Shown in pieces: positions 1-8,923 of a stretch of DNA of 64,000 nt. A program made the position numbers and the translations under genes. The stretch comes from Rathayibacter sp. VKM Ac-2759. GTDB lineage: Bacteria; Actinomycetota; Actinomycetes; Actinomycetales; Microbacteriaceae. Position 1 is the stretch's first letter. Each line of letters begins with the position of its first letter. Location of the stretch: contig NZ_CP047176.1 in NCBI RefSeq assembly GCF_009834225.1, positions 1,054,001-1,118,000 of the forward strand, in the 5' to 3' direction. The notes beneath the pieces were generated by a model. It saw nothing but the letters and a program-made list of their open reading frames with translations. It had not been told where the DNA came from and did no database searches.

Positions 1-418
1 CCGCGTTCTCGGGCTCGGCGTCGCGCAGCCAGCGGAGCTTCGTGGCGGTGAAGGAGGCGACGGGCACGCTGCCGGTGCGCTGGGCCCAGGCCTCGGCGCC
101 GAGCTCCTCGATGAGATCGCGTGCGGCTCCGGCGCTGCGGGTGTCGTTCCAGAGCAGCGCGGGGCGGATGACGCGGCCCTCGGCGTCGAGCACGACCATG
201 CCGTGCTGCTGGCCGCCGACCGAGATCGCGGCGATGTCGTCGAGCCCGCCGGCGTCGGCGATGGCGAGCTGGAGCGCCTCCCACCACGCGGCCGGATCGA
301 CCTCGGTGCCGTCGGGGTGAGCGGCGCGGCCCGTGCGGACGACGGCTCCGCTCTCGAGATCGCGGACGACCACCTTGCAGCTCTGGGTGGAGGAGTCGAT
401 GCCTGCGACGAGCGTCAT
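1..418 (-). CDS. xylB: Xylulokinase, N-terminal part (cut by window edge)
   Basis: The start codon is at 418 and the reading frame runs off the window at base 1, so only about the first 139 residues are visible. The frame opens with a FGGY-kinase phosphate-binding signature (GIDSSTQS, residues 6-13) and later shows GGQQHGMV and WNDTRS, typical of xylulokinase, which phosphorylates D-xylulose to xylulose 5-phosphate for the pentose phosphate pathway. A Shine-Dalgarno-like GGAAAGGTGA lies upstream. It is downstream of xylA on the same strand (121-nt gap holding a strong hairpin), which supports a xylose role over other FGGY sugars. The C-terminal half cannot be judged. Confidence 0.9.
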   Translation of the reverse strand, partial: MTLVAGIDSSTQSCKVVVRDLESGAVVRTGRAAHPDGTEVDPAAWWEALQLAIADAGGLDDIAAISVGGQQHGMVVLDAEGRVIRPALLWNDTRSAGAARDLIEELGAEAWAQRTGSVPVASFTATKLRWLRDAEPENA

Positions 419-473
419 CGCCGTCACCTTTCCGTACGGGCGGAGGGGACGCCTCCGCCGGGAGACAGGAGAA

Positions 474-510
474 CGGACGAGACCCCGCGGCAGGCGCGGG
501 ATCTCGTCCG
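474..510 (-). terminator. Strong hairpin between xylA and xylB
   Basis: Two 16-nt arms (474-489 and 495-510) pair with a single G-U-type mismatch around a 5-nt loop. There is no clear T-run. It lies just after the xylA stop, so it may be a partial terminator or a stability element that lowers xylB relative to xylA. Confidence 0.6.
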
Positions 511-539
511 TGTCGGGGCCGGGGCCCCGGGGGAGTGGG

Positions 540-1730
540 TCAGCGGGCGCCGAGCAGGTGCTCGGTGGCCAGCTGCTGGAGGCGGACGAAGCCGAAGCCC
601 TTGCCGCCCAGGTAGGCGTCGGTGTCGAAGGTCTCGTACGACGCGGAGTCGGCGAGCAGGTCGTCGTACGACTCGCCCTCGTTCAGCGTCGGCTGCGCGA
701 GCTCGAGGACCTTGGCGGCCTGGAGCGCCTCCTGCACCTCGGGGTCGGCGCGGAAGGCCGCGGCGCGCTCCTTGAGCAGCAGGTAGGTGCGCATGTTGGC
801 GGCGGCCGAGTCCCAGACTCCGGTCTCGTCCTCGGTGCGCGAGGGCTTGTAGTCGAAGTGGCGGGGGCCGTCGTAGGAGGGGACGCCGCCGGGGCCGCCG
901 TTCTCGAGCAGGTCGACGAGCGAGAACGCGTTGTGCAGGTCGCCGTGGCCGAAGACGAGGTCCTGGTCGTACTTGATGCCGCGCTGGCCGTTGAGGTCGA
1001 TGTGGAACAGCTTGCCGTGGTACAGCGCCTGGGCGATGCCGGCGGTGAAGTTGAGGCCCGCCATCTGCTCGTGGCCGGTCTCGGGGTTCACACCCACGAG
1101 CTCGGGACGCTCGAGCGAGTCGATGAACGCGATCGCGTGGCCGAGGGTCGGCAGGAGGATGTCGCCGCGGGGCTCGTTGGGCTTGGGCTCGATCGCGAAG
1201 CGGATGTCGTAGCCCTTGTCGGTGACGTAGTCGCCGAGCAGGTTGACGGCCTCGCGGTAGCGCTCGAGGGCCGAGCGGATGTCCTTGGCGGAGTCGTACT
1301 CGGCGCCCTCGCGGCCGCCCCACATCACGAACGTCTTGGCGCCGAGCTCGGCGGCGAGGTCGAGGTTGCGGAGCACCTTGCGCAGGGCGAAGCGGCGGAC
1401 GGCGCGGTCGTTCGACGTGAATCCGCCGTCCTTGAAGACCGGGGCGCTGAAGAGGTTGGTGGTGACCATCGGCACGATGAGGCCGGTCGAGTCGAGGGCG
1501 CCCTTGAGGCGGTCGATCTGCGTCTGACGCTCGGCGTCGGTCGAGCCGAACGCGAAGAGGTCGTCGTCGTGGAAGGTGAGGCCGTAGGCGCCGAGCTCGC
1601 TGAGCTTCTCGACCGCGTGCACCACGTCGAGCGGCGGGCGGGTGGGGCCGCCGAACGGGTCCGCACCGTTGTAGCCGATGGTCCAGAGGCCGAAGGAGAA
1701 CTTGTCCTCGCGGGTGGGGGTCAGAGACAT
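540..1730 (-). CDS. xylA: Xylose isomerase
   Basis: A 396-residue protein, the usual size for the short actinobacterial class of xylose isomerases. It converts D-xylose to D-xylulose in the cytoplasm using two divalent metal ions. Family landmarks are visible in order: the catalytic His/Asp in [29 protein letters not shown] with metal-binding Glu and Lys, the [12 protein letters not shown] metal His, and HIDLNGQRG with GHGD near the C terminus. A GGAAAGGATC ribosome site precedes the ATG. It is divergent from a LacI-family gene, with an inverted motif near 1761-1785 as a candidate operator, and is probably co-transcribed with xylB. Identification is secure. Confidence 0.97.
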   Translation of the reverse strand: MSLTPTREDKFSFGLWTIGYNGADPFGGPTRPPLDVVHAVEKLSELGAYGLTFHDDDLFAFGSTDAERQTQIDRLKGALDSTGLIVPMVTTNLFSAPVFKDGGFTSNDRAVRRFALRKVLRNLDLAAELGAKTFVMWGGREGAEYDSAKDIRSALERYREAVNLLGDYVTDKGYDIRFAIEPKPNEPRGDILLPTLGHAIAFIDSLERPELVGVNPETGHEQMAGLNFTAGIAQALYHGKLFHIDLNGQRGIKYDQDLVFGHGDLHNAFSLVDLLENGGPGGVPSYDGPRHFDYKPSRTEDETGVWDSAAANMRTYLLLKERAAAFRADPEVQEALQAAKVLELAQPTLNEGESYDDLLADSASYETFDTDAYLGGKGFGFVRLQQLATEHLLGAR

Positions 1731-1760
1731 GGAACCGATCCTTTCCGGCGACGTCGCCGA

Positions 1761-1785
1761 ATTGTTGTTGCGCCCAACATATCGG
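1761..1785. promoter_or_regulatory. Candidate xylA operator (inverted TTGTTG...CAACAT motif)
   Basis: Upstream of xylA the sequence reads TTGTTGCGCCCAACATATCG, containing inverted TGTTG/CAACA halves. An inverted copy of its ACATATCG edge (CGATATGT) occurs near 1828-1835. ROK-type XylR sites often have TTTG/CAAA-like halves, so this could bind the ROK protein at 8924-10108. The assignment is inference. Confidence 0.35.
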
Positions 1786-1858
1786 GGGCGAGGGCGGCGC
1801 GCAATGACACGCGCACCGTGTCGCGACGATATGTGGTGCCGCCGAACGAATTCCTTGC

Positions 1859-1872
1859 GGAAGCGTTTCGAC
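1859..1872. promoter_or_regulatory. Candidate LacI-family operator, copy 1
   Basis: GGAAGCGTTTCGA matches, on the opposite strand, the operator-like sequence TCGAAACGCTTCGA at 3022-3035 except at its edge. It lies about 90 bp before the LacI start. Confidence 0.45.
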
Positions 1873-1902
1873 TGTGCGTACAGTGCACTGCAGCACGATC
1901 GG

Positions 1903-1916
1903 TCGAAGCGCTTCGA
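1903..1916. promoter_or_regulatory. Candidate LacI-family operator, copy 2 (perfect palindrome)
   Basis: TCGAAGCGCTTCGA is a perfect 14-bp palindrome with the central CG expected of LacI/GalR-family sites. It is 42 bp before the regulator start and differs at one position from the site before the binding-protein gene, suggesting autoregulation and control of the transporter by one protein. Confidence 0.65.
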
Positions 1917-1957
1917 AGCGCCGGCCGCACCGACGACGAGGTCCGGCAGGAGGAACG

Positions 1958-2986
1958 ATGGCGACCATCCACGACGTCGCCCGCGCCGCCGGGGTCTCGA
2001 TCAGCACCGTCTCCTACGCCCTCTCGGGCAAGCGCTCGATCGCCGCCTCCACCCGCCAGCGCGTGGAGGACGCGGTCCGCCAGCTCGACTACCGGCCGCA
2101 CGCCGGCGCCCGGATGCTCGCCGGGGCGCGGACCCACATCCTCGCGCTCTCGGCGCCGATGCGCGGCGAGCTGCACCTCCCGACCCATATGCGCTTCGTC
2201 ACCGAGGTGCTCGAGCGGGCCCGCGAGTCCGACTACGACGTGCTGCTGCTGGTCACCGACGAGGCGTCGAGCGGCATCGGCCGCGTCTCGTCCTCCTCCC
2301 TCGTCGACGGCATCGTCCTGATGGGCGTCGACGACGACGACCAGCGGGCCACGCTCATCCGCGAGGCCGGCGTGCCCGCGACCTTCATCGGCGTCCCCTC
2401 CGACTCCCACGACCTGGCCTGCGTCGACCTCGACTTCGCCGAGGCCGCGCGGCAGAGCGTGCGCACCCTCGCCGAGAACGGCCACCGCTCGATCGGCCTG
2501 ATCGAGCACCCGCAGTCGTACACCGACCGCAACGCCGGCTTCGTGCGGCGCTACGACGACGCGTTCCGCGGCGAGTGCGCGGCCCTCGGCCTCGATCTCG
2601 TCGTCGAGCGGCCGCACCTCGGCCGCGGCAGCGCCGTCGCGGCGATCGACGCGGTCCTCGCCGCCGCTCCCACGGCGCTCGTCCTGCACTGCAACGAGCC
2701 GGTGGCGGAGGCGGTGCTCGACCGCGTCCTCGAGCGCGGTCTGTCGGTGCCCGGCGATCTCTCCGTCCTCGCCGCCTGCGCGAGCTACGACGGCGCGACG
2801 CTGCCGGTCCCCGTCAGCTCGATCCCGCTGCCTCTGGACGCGATGTGCCGAGCGGCCGTCGCGCGGACCCTCCAGCAGATCGACTCCGGCCGCACCGTCG
2901 GCGTCGAGCTGCTCCCGCCCCACTACGTCGACCGCGGCTCCGTCGCGCTCGCTCCGACCGTCGCCCTGGCGCCGCTCGCCCCCTGA
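1958..2986 (+). CDS. LacI-family transcriptional regulator
   Basis: A 342-residue protein starting at an ATG preceded by AGGAGG. Residues 2-27 form the LacI helix-turn-helix and hinge start ([20 protein letters not shown]). The rest is a periplasmic-binding-protein-like sugar-sensing domain, including the [19 protein letters not shown] region seen in sugar-responsive members. It is divergent from xylA and directly upstream of the ABC transporter genes. Near-identical palindromes lie both before this gene and before the binding-protein gene. The simplest reading is an autoregulated repressor of the transporter and xylosidase operon. The inducer is not visible in the sequence; a xyloside or xylose is inferred from context. 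Confidence 0.93.
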   Translation: MATIHDVARAAGVSISTVSYALSGKRSIAASTRQRVEDAVRQLDYRPHAGARMLAGARTHILALSAPMRGELHLPTHMRFVTEVLERARESDYDVLLLVTDEASSGIGRVSSSSLVDGIVLMGVDDDDQRATLIREAGVPATFIGVPSDSHDLACVDLDFAEAARQSVRTLAENGHRSIGLIEHPQSYTDRNAGFVRRYDDAFRGECAALGLDLVVERPHLGRGSAVAAIDAVLAAAPTALVLHCNEPVAEAVLDRVLERGLSVPGDLSVLAACASYDGATLPVPVSSIPLPLDAMCRAAVARTLQQIDSGRTVGVELLPPHYVDRGSVALAPTVALAPLAP

Positions 2987-3021
2987 CCCCCTCCGTCCGC
3001 TCCACCGATCCACGTCAATCG

Positions 3022-3035
3022 TCGAAACGCTTCGA
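3022..3035. promoter_or_regulatory. Candidate LacI-family operator, copy 3
   Basis: TCGAAACGCTTCGA, one base from a perfect palindrome and one base from the copy at 1903-1916, lies 90 bp before the binding-protein start. A second 8-bp palindrome, GAGCGCTC (about 3057-3064), follows closely and could be another LacI-type site. Confidence 0.65.
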
Positions 3036-3124
3036 AGCCTCCTCCCTCTGTGAGAGAGCGCTCCACTCGCCTGCACCTCCCACGCCACAGCCACGCGGCA
3101 CCCATTCAAAGGAGAACACCCGCA

Positions 3125-4501
3125 ATGTCGCTTCGTTCCAGCACTGCCTTCCACCGCCCCAGCGCCTCCTCGGTCGGCGCCCTCAGCCGTCGCGGCCTGA
3201 TCGCCGGCGGCGTCGGCATCAGCGCCATGTTCGCGCTCGCCGCCTGCTCCGGAGGCGGCTCCGACGCCGGCTCCGACGCCCTCGCGACCACGGTCGACGG
3301 CGCGGGCCGCACCCTCACCATGTGGGACTTCGAGACCCCCGACAGCGACCGCGGCATCGCCTGGCTCGCCGCCCGCGACATCTTCACGAAGGAGACCGGA
3401 GCCGAGATCGCCTACGAGTTCAAGGCCTTCGAGCAGCTCCGCACCGGCGCCAGCCAGATCTTCAACTCCAACTCGGCCCCCGACGTCGTCGAGTACAACA
3501 AGGGCAACGCGACCAGCGGACTGCTCTCGAGCCAGGGCCTGCTGACCAACCTCGACGAGGCGGTCGAGTTCTACGGCTGGGACAAGCTCATCCCCGGCGC
3601 TCTCCAGACGACCGCCAAGTACGACGACAAGGGCATCATGGGCTCCGGCTCCTGGTACGGCATCCCCAACTACGGCGAGTTCACGTTCGTCTACTACAAC
3701 GAGGACGCCTTCGCCGCCAACGGCCTCGAGGTGCCGACCAGCTACGACGAGTTCATCGCCGTGCTCGACGCCTTCGTCGCCAAGGGCATCACCCCGCTCG
3801 CCGAGGCCGGCGCCGAGTACCCGCTGCAGCAGCTCTTCTACCAGCTCGCTCTGCTGAAGGCCGACCGCTCCTGGATCACGGACTACCAGACCTACACCGG
3901 CGAGGTCGACTTCGAGGACGCGGCGTGGAGCTACGCGGCCGAGCAGCTCAAGACCTACGTCGACAAGGGCTACTTCTCGGCCGACGCCTCCGGGCTCAAG
4001 GCCGAGGACGCGGGCACCGCCTTCATCTCGGGCGAGTACCCGATCTTCTTCTCGGGCTCGTGGTGGTTCGGCCGCTTCAAGACCGAGATCACCGGCTTCG
4101 AGTGGAACACGTTCCTGTTCCCGGGCGCCGAGTTCACGATGGGCTCGGCGGGCAACCACTGGGTCATCCCCGAGACGGCGAAGAACAAGGACCTCGCCTA
4201 CAAGTGGATCGACATCACGATGCGCCCCGAGATCCAGAACCTCATCGGCAACAACGGAGGCATCCCGCTGGTCGTCGACGAGTCCGCGATCACCGACGAG
4301 AAGAGCAAGGAGCTGCTGTCGCAGTGGAAGACGGTCGTCGACGGCGACCAGCTCTCCTTCTACCCCGACTGGCCCACCGCGACCTTCTACGACGACCTCG
4401 TCGCGGCGACGCAGGAGCTCATCAACGGGTCGAAGGACGAGGCCGACATGCTCTCCGAGCTCCAGGAGAAGTACGACGACGGGGTCGACGACATTAAGTA
4501 A
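3125..4501 (+). CDS. ABC transporter sugar-binding lipoprotein
   Basis: A 458-residue extracellular solute-binding protein of the carbohydrate (family 1) type. The N terminus has RR at residues 22-23, a hydrophobic stretch and a lipobox LAAC with the acylated cysteine at position 41, so it should be exported (perhaps by Tat) and anchored to the outer face of the membrane. The body shows features of sugar-binding proteins, such as WYGIPNYGEFTFVYYNED and FFSGSWW. The start was chosen at the ATG after AAAGGAG. It is the first gene of a transporter operon controlled by the upstream LacI-type site. A 14-bp hairpin follows it, a common way to keep the binding protein in excess of the permeases. Substrate is inferred to be a xylose-containing sugar. 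Confidence 0.93.
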   Translation: MSLRSSTAFHRPSASSVGALSRRGLIAGGVGISAMFALAACSGGGSDAGSDALATTVDGAGRTLTMWDFETPDSDRGIAWLAARDIFTKETGAEIAYEFKAFEQLRTGASQIFNSNSAPDVVEYNKGNATSGLLSSQGLLTNLDEAVEFYGWDKLIPGALQTTAKYDDKGIMGSGSWYGIPNYGEFTFVYYNEDAFAANGLEVPTSYDEFIAVLDAFVAKGITPLAEAGAEYPLQQLFYQLALLKADRSWITDYQTYTGEVDFEDAAWSYAAEQLKTYVDKGYFSADASGLKAEDAGTAFISGEYPIFFSGSWWFGRFKTEITGFEWNTFLFPGAEFTMGSAGNHWVIPETAKNKDLAYKWIDITMRPEIQNLIGNNGGIPLVVDESAITDEKSKELLSQWKTVVDGDQLSFYPDWPTATFYDDLVAATQELINGSKDEADMLSELQEKYDDGVDDIK

Positions 4502-4512
4502 GACCCCCTTCC

Positions 4513-4549
4513 GCGCGGGATGCCACTCCACGCCGGTGGCATCCCGCGC
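4513..4549 (+). terminator. Perfect 14-bp hairpin after the binding-protein gene
   Basis: Arms 4513-4526 and 4536-4549 pair without mismatch around a 9-nt loop, followed by a C/T-rich run. Because the permease genes continue on the same strand, this is probably a partial terminator or 3' stabiliser. Confidence 0.7.
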
Positions 4550-4588
4550 CCCCCTCTCTGCACACACCCCCGGACGAAGGACTACGAC

Positions 4589-5551
4589 ATGACGACGACC
4601 GCCCCGCGTCGCACGGAGAGCGCTCCGCCGCCTCCGGCCGCGAAGGCCCCGCGTGAGAAGCGCGCCGGCGGCTACTGGCTCTACCTGATCCCGGGGTTCG
4701 TGCTGTTCACGTTCATCGTGCTCATCCCGCTGATCTGGAACGTGTACATCAGCTTCACCTCGTGGCGCGGCATCAAGCCGCCGATCTTCATCGGACTCGA
4801 CAACTGGATCGAGCTGATGGGGGACGACCAGTTCTGGACGTCCTTCCTCAACTCCGTCTACATGATCATCGCGATGGTGATCGTCCCGACGATCCTGGGC
4901 CTTCTGCTCGCCGCGATCCTGTTCGACCTGGTCGGCAAGAAGTTCGGCGGACGGCTCGCCAGCTTCCTCCGCGCCACCTACTACCTGCCGCAGATCCTGC
5001 CCACCGTGATCGCGGCGATCGTGATCGGCTGGATCCTCCGCCCCGACAACGGCGCGCTCAACTCGATCCTCGAGGCCGTCGGTCTCGGCTCGCTGGCGCA
5101 CGACTGGCTCGGCAAGCCCGACACGGCGATGCTCTCGATCATGGTCGTGATGATCTGGGTGCAGCTCGGCTACCCGGTCGTCATCTTCATGGCCGCCCTC
5201 CAGCGCGTCGACCCCGAGCTCTACGAGGCCGCCGAGCTCGACGGCGCCAACTGGTTCCAGCGCTTCCGCTGGATCACCATCTCGATCATCCGCCCCGAGG
5301 TCTTCGTGGTCACCCTCACCTGCACGATCGCGGCGCTGAAGGTCTTCGGGCCCATCTACGCGCTGACCCGCGGCGGGCCGGGCGATTCGACGATCGTGCC
5401 GAGCTACTACTCCTACACCGAGTTCTTCCAGAAGCAGCAGGTGGGCTACGGCGCCACCATCGCCACCGCGCTCACGATCGTCATCGTGATCCTGGCCGTG
5501 CTGTTCATCCGCGCCCAGGAGCGCGTCGAGCGCAGCGAAGGAGCCCGCTGA
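4589..5551 (+). CDS. Sugar ABC transporter permease 1 (MalF type)
   Basis: A 320-residue inner-membrane permease with about six hydrophobic segments, beginning with GYWLYLIPGFVLFTFIVLIPL. The loop EAAELDGANWFQRFRWITI is the EAA motif that docks on the ATPase subunit. The start chosen is the ATG of MTTTAPRR, where the conserved region begins soon after. It ends in TGATG, with its stop overlapping the next start by one base, so the two permeases are translationally coupled. The operon has no ATP-binding subunit, so a shared multi-sugar ATPase (MsiK-like) encoded elsewhere is expected. Confidence 0.93.
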   Translation: MTTTAPRRTESAPPPPAAKAPREKRAGGYWLYLIPGFVLFTFIVLIPLIWNVYISFTSWRGIKPPIFIGLDNWIELMGDDQFWTSFLNSVYMIIAMVIVPTILGLLLAAILFDLVGKKFGGRLASFLRATYYLPQILPTVIAAIVIGWILRPDNGALNSILEAVGLGSLAHDWLGKPDTAMLSIMVVMIWVQLGYPVVIFMAALQRVDPELYEAAELDGANWFQRFRWITISIIRPEVFVVTLTCTIAALKVFGPIYALTRGGPGDSTIVPSYYSYTEFFQKQQVGYGATIATALTIVIVILAVLFIRAQERVERSEGAR

Positions 5552-6471
5552 TGTCGGCCATCGAGACCCTGCCCCTCACCCAGGCCGGCACGGAGGACAC
5601 CGATCTGACCACCCCGAAGAAGGCGCCCAAGGCCTCGAAGGGCACGACCAGGCGCACTCTCGGCGACTGGATGATCCTCCTCGTGGCGGTCGTGATCGGG
5701 CTCGTCATCATCAGCCCGGTGGTGCTGATCCTGCTCAACTCGTTCAAGTCCCCGGCCGACTACTCCGCGAACGGCCCGCTGTCGTTCCCGACCGGTCTCT
5801 CCTTCGACGGCCTCTCGACCTTCTGGGAGCGCGTCAACTTCCCCGAGAAGCTCGGCAACTCGATCCTGATCTCGGGCTCCGTCGCGATCCTCGCGGTCGT
5901 GCTCTCGGTGCTGAACGCCTACGCGATCGGGATCGGACGCGTCCGCGGCCGGAGCTGGATCATCATCCTGTTCCTGCTCGCGAACATGCTGCCCCAGGAG
6001 GCGCTGCTCTACCCGCTGTACTACATGTTCAAGGCGGTGGGCATCTACGACAGCCAGCTCTCGGTGATCATCATCTTCACCGTCATCCAGTCGGCGTTCG
6101 GCACCTATCTGCTCTCGAGCGTCTACGGGACCTTCCCGAAGGAGATCCTCGAGGCCGCGGCTCTCGACGGCGCCTCGAAGTGGCAGGTGCTCACCCGGGT
6201 CATCGTGCCGATCTCGCGGCCGACGCTCTCGGTGCTGATGATCTTCTTCTTCATCTGGACCTGGAACGAGTTCCTCATCCCGCTGGTGTTCCTGGTGAGC
6301 GATGCGACGCAGACCGTGCCCATCGCGATCTCGAGCCTGCAGGGCGACAAGATCATGGACGTCACGACGACCAGTGCGAGCGCCCTCCTGGGTCTGCTGC
6401 CGACGCTGATCTTCTTCCTGATCTTCCAGCGCACGCTGACCCGCGGCATCACCGCCGGCGCGGTCAAGTAA
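5551..6471 (+). CDS. Sugar ABC transporter permease 2 (MalG type)
   Basis: A 306-residue permease whose ATG shares a base with the stop of the preceding permease. The N terminus carries a basic cytoplasmic stretch, followed by about six membrane segments. The EAA loop EAAALDGASKWQVLTRVIVP is present. It pairs with permease 1 to form the transmembrane channel for the lipoprotein-captured sugar. It is followed by a GC-rich hairpin and then the alpha-xylosidase gene, so transport and hydrolysis of the sugar appear to be in one transcription unit. Confidence 0.93.
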   Translation: MSAIETLPLTQAGTEDTDLTTPKKAPKASKGTTRRTLGDWMILLVAVVIGLVIISPVVLILLNSFKSPADYSANGPLSFPTGLSFDGLSTFWERVNFPEKLGNSILISGSVAILAVVLSVLNAYAIGIGRVRGRSWIIILFLLANMLPQEALLYPLYYMFKAVGIYDSQLSVIIIFTVIQSAFGTYLLSSVYGTFPKEILEAAALDGASKWQVLTRVIVPISRPTLSVLMIFFFIWTWNEFLIPLVFLVSDATQTVPIAISSLQGDKIMDVTTTSASALLGLLPTLIFFLIFQRTLTRGITAGAVK

Positions 6472-6482
6472 GACGGATCGCC

Positions 6483-6515
6483 GCGGGGCGGGCCCCTTCC
6501 TCGGGGCCGCCCCGC
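6483..6515 (+). terminator. GC-rich hairpin between permease 2 and alpha-xylosidase
   Basis: Arms 6483-6496 and 6503-6515 pair with one bulged base around a 6-nt loop (TTCCTC). No T-run follows. Likely a partial terminator or mRNA-stability element within the operon. Confidence 0.55.
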
Positions 6516-6573
6516 CGCGCTCGTGATTCGACGCGCTCCGACGCGCCACCACCGCCCCCAGAAAGGCACACGC

Positions 6574-8790
6574 ATGAAGTTCACCGACGGGTTCTGGCAG
6601 ACGAGGGCCGGATTCACGCCCCTCTTCGCGCAGGAGGCGTACGACATCCGCACCGACGGCTCGACGCTCGAGGTGATCGCCCCGACCAAGGTGATCCAGG
6701 GCCGCGGCGACGTGCTCAACCGGCCGACCCTCACCGTCACGATCTCGTCCCCCGCCGAGGGCGTCGCGAAGGTGCGCATCGAGCACTGGCGCGGCACCGC
6801 GACCCGCCCCGGCTTCGACCTGGTCGACGGCTCCGTCGGCGAGGCGAGCGTCACGGAGGCGGGCGGCGTGCTCCGCACGGGCGATCTCGAGGTCCGCCTC
6901 GCGCAGGGCGCACCCTGGTCGCTCGAGTTCTGGGACACCGCGACCGGCACCCGCCTCACCGGCTCCGGCCACAAGGCGCAGGGCTACCTGACCGGTCCCG
7001 ACGGCGAGGCGTATGTGCACGAGCAGCTCGACCTCGGCGTCGGCGAGCTCGTGTACGGCCTCGGCGAGCGCTTCGGCCCGTTCGTCAAGAACGGCCAGAC
7101 CGTCGACGTCTGGAACGCCGACGGCGGCACCTCCTCGGAGCAGGCCTACAAGAACGTCCCCTTCTACCTCTCGAGCCGCGGCTACGGCGTGCTCGTCAAC
7201 GACCCGGGTCTGGTCTCGTTCGAGATCGGCTCGGAGGCGGTCGAGCGCGTGCAGTTCTCGGTCGGCGGCGAGGCGCTGGAGTACCTGGTCATCCAGGGTC
7301 CGACCAAGAAGGACGTGCTGCGCCGCTACACCGGGCTCGCCGGCCGCCCCGCGGTCGTCCCCGCCTGGACCTACGGGCTCTGGCTCACCACCAGCTTCAC
7401 CACGAGCTACGACGAGGAGACCGTCAACTCCTTCATCGACGGCTTCGCCGAGCGCGAGCTGCCGCTGTCGGCGTTCCACTTCGACTGCTTCTGGATGCGC
7501 GAGTTCCAGTGGACCGACCTCGAGTGGGACCCGCGCACCTTCCCCGACCCCGAGGGCATCCTCGCCCGCCTGCACGAGCGCGGACTGCACACCTGCGTCT
7601 GGATCAATCCGTACATCGCGCAGGCGTCCGCCCTCTTCACCGAGGGACGCGAGAAGGGCTACCTGCTGCGCACCACGGCCGGCGACGTCTGGCAGTGGGA
7701 CCTCTGGGTCGCCGGCATGGCGCTGATCGACTTCACCAACCCGGAGGCGACGCGCTGGTTCCAGGACAAGCTGCGCGTCCTCGTGCGCCAGGGCGTCGAC
7801 TCGTTCAAGACCGACTTCGGCGAGCGCATCCCCTCCGAGGGCGTCGTCTGGCACGACGGCACCGACCCTGAGGCGATGCACAACTGGTACACCCAGCTCT
7901 ACAACCGCGCCGTCTTCGAGGTGCTCGAGGAGGAGCTCGGCGAGGGCCGCGCCGCGCTCTTCGCCCGCAGCGCCACCGTGGGCGGCCAGGCGCTGCCCGT
8001 GCACTGGGGCGGCGACAACACCTCCTCCTACGTCTCGATGGCCGAGACCCTGCGCGGCGGGCTGTCGCTCGCGCTCGGCGGCTTCGGCTTCTGGGCGCAC
8101 GACATCGGCGGCTTCGAGGGCACGCCCGACCCCGGCGTCTTCAAGCGCTGGCTCGCTTTCGGCCTGCTGTCCTCGCACTCGCGACTGCACGGCTCGTCGT
8201 CGGTGCGCGTGCCGTGGGCCTTCGACGAGGAGGCGGTCGAGGTCACCCGCCGCTTCACGATGCTCAAGCTCTCGCTGATGCCCTACCTCTTCGCGGCCGG
8301 GGCGGAGGCGGCGCGCGTCGGCACTCCCGTCATGCGCCCGATGACGCTCGAGTTCGAGGACGACCGGAACGCCGCTCACCTCGACACGCAGTACATGCTC
8401 GGCCACGACCTGCTGGTCGCTCCGGTGTTCACCGCCGACGGCTCGGTCGAGTTCTACCTGCCCCGCGGGCGGTGGACCAGCTGGTGGACCGGCGAGACGA
8501 TCGACTCGACGGGGGAGTGGCGCCACGAGGTGCACGGCTTCGACTCGCTGCCGCTGTACGTCCGCGAGGGCGCGGTGATCCCGGTCGGCGCGCGCAGCGA
8601 CGTCGCCGAGTACGACTACCTCGACGGGCTCGAGCTCCGGGTGTTCCCGGGCGGCGACGGCACGACCGAGGTGCGGGTCGTGGCGCACGACTCCCGGGCC
8701 GAGACCGTGTTCACGGTGACCCGGTCCGGAGGCGATGTGGCGGTCGACGCGCCCGCCGGTTCCTGGAGCTGGACCCGCGCCGGAGTCTGA
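6574..8790 (+). CDS. yicI: Alpha-xylosidase, glycoside hydrolase family 31
   Basis: A 738-residue cytoplasmic enzyme, close in length to Escherichia coli YicI. It removes alpha-linked xylose from the non-reducing end of xylosides. The nucleophile motif KTDFGERIP places catalytic Asp at residue 414, and HWGGD gives the acid/base Asp at 481; these positions nearly coincide with those of YicI (416 and 482, from memory). The N-terminal beta-domain, a catalytic barrel with FHFDCFWMREF, and C-terminal beta-domains are visible in order. The start was set at the ATG after AGAAAGG. No signal peptide is seen, so the substrate must be imported by the adjacent transporter. The released xylose would then feed XylA and XylB. 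Confidence 0.94.
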   Translation: MKFTDGFWQTRAGFTPLFAQEAYDIRTDGSTLEVIAPTKVIQGRGDVLNRPTLTVTISSPAEGVAKVRIEHWRGTATRPGFDLVDGSVGEASVTEAGGVLRTGDLEVRLAQGAPWSLEFWDTATGTRLTGSGHKAQGYLTGPDGEAYVHEQLDLGVGELVYGLGERFGPFVKNGQTVDVWNADGGTSSEQAYKNVPFYLSSRGYGVLVNDPGLVSFEIGSEAVERVQFSVGGEALEYLVIQGPTKKDVLRRYTGLAGRPAVVPAWTYGLWLTTSFTTSYDEETVNSFIDGFAERELPLSAFHFDCFWMREFQWTDLEWDPRTFPDPEGILARLHERGLHTCVWINPYIAQASALFTEGREKGYLLRTTAGDVWQWDLWVAGMALIDFTNPEATRWFQDKLRVLVRQGVDSFKTDFGERIPSEGVVWHDGTDPEAMHNWYTQLYNRAVFEVLEEELGEGRAALFARSATVGGQALPVHWGGDNTSSYVSMAETLRGGLSLALGGFGFWAHDIGGFEGTPDPGVFKRWLAFGLLSSHSRLHGSSSVRVPWAFDEEAVEVTRRFTMLKLSLMPYLFAAGAEAARVGTPVMRPMTLEFEDDRNAAHLDTQYMLGHDLLVAPVFTADGSVEFYLPRGRWTSWWTGETIDSTGEWRHEVHGFDSLPLYVREGAVIPVGARSDVAEYDYLDGLELRVFPGGDGTTEVRVVAHDSRAETVFTVTRSGGDVAVDAPAGSWSWTRAGV

Positions 8791-8796
8791 GTCGCG

Positions 8797-8860
8797 CAAC
8801 GTCAGCTGAGAGGGCCTCTCGCGCACCATCGTGCGTGACGACTCTTCTCAGCTGACGTTG
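8797..8860. repeat. Long inverted repeat with nested small palindromes
   Basis: Perfect 15-nt arms CAACGTCAGCTGAGA (8797-8811) and its complement (8846-8860) flank 34 nt that contain two further inverted pairs, GAGAG-GGC-CTCTC and CGCAC...GTGCG. It lies between the alpha-xylosidase stop and the ROK gene. It could be a terminator, a regulatory site or a dispersed palindromic element. Confidence 0.7.
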
Positions 8861-8923
8861 TGCGCGGCGGGCGGCGTCCGGCCCGCCGATAGGCTGGCTC
8901 CGGCCAGCAGAGGAGACCGCGGA

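Noticed and set aside
1721..5101. Long minus-strand frame opposite the LacI and binding-protein genes
   Set aside because: Low-complexity Arg/Asp/Val-rich translation; the plus strand holds well-defined genes.
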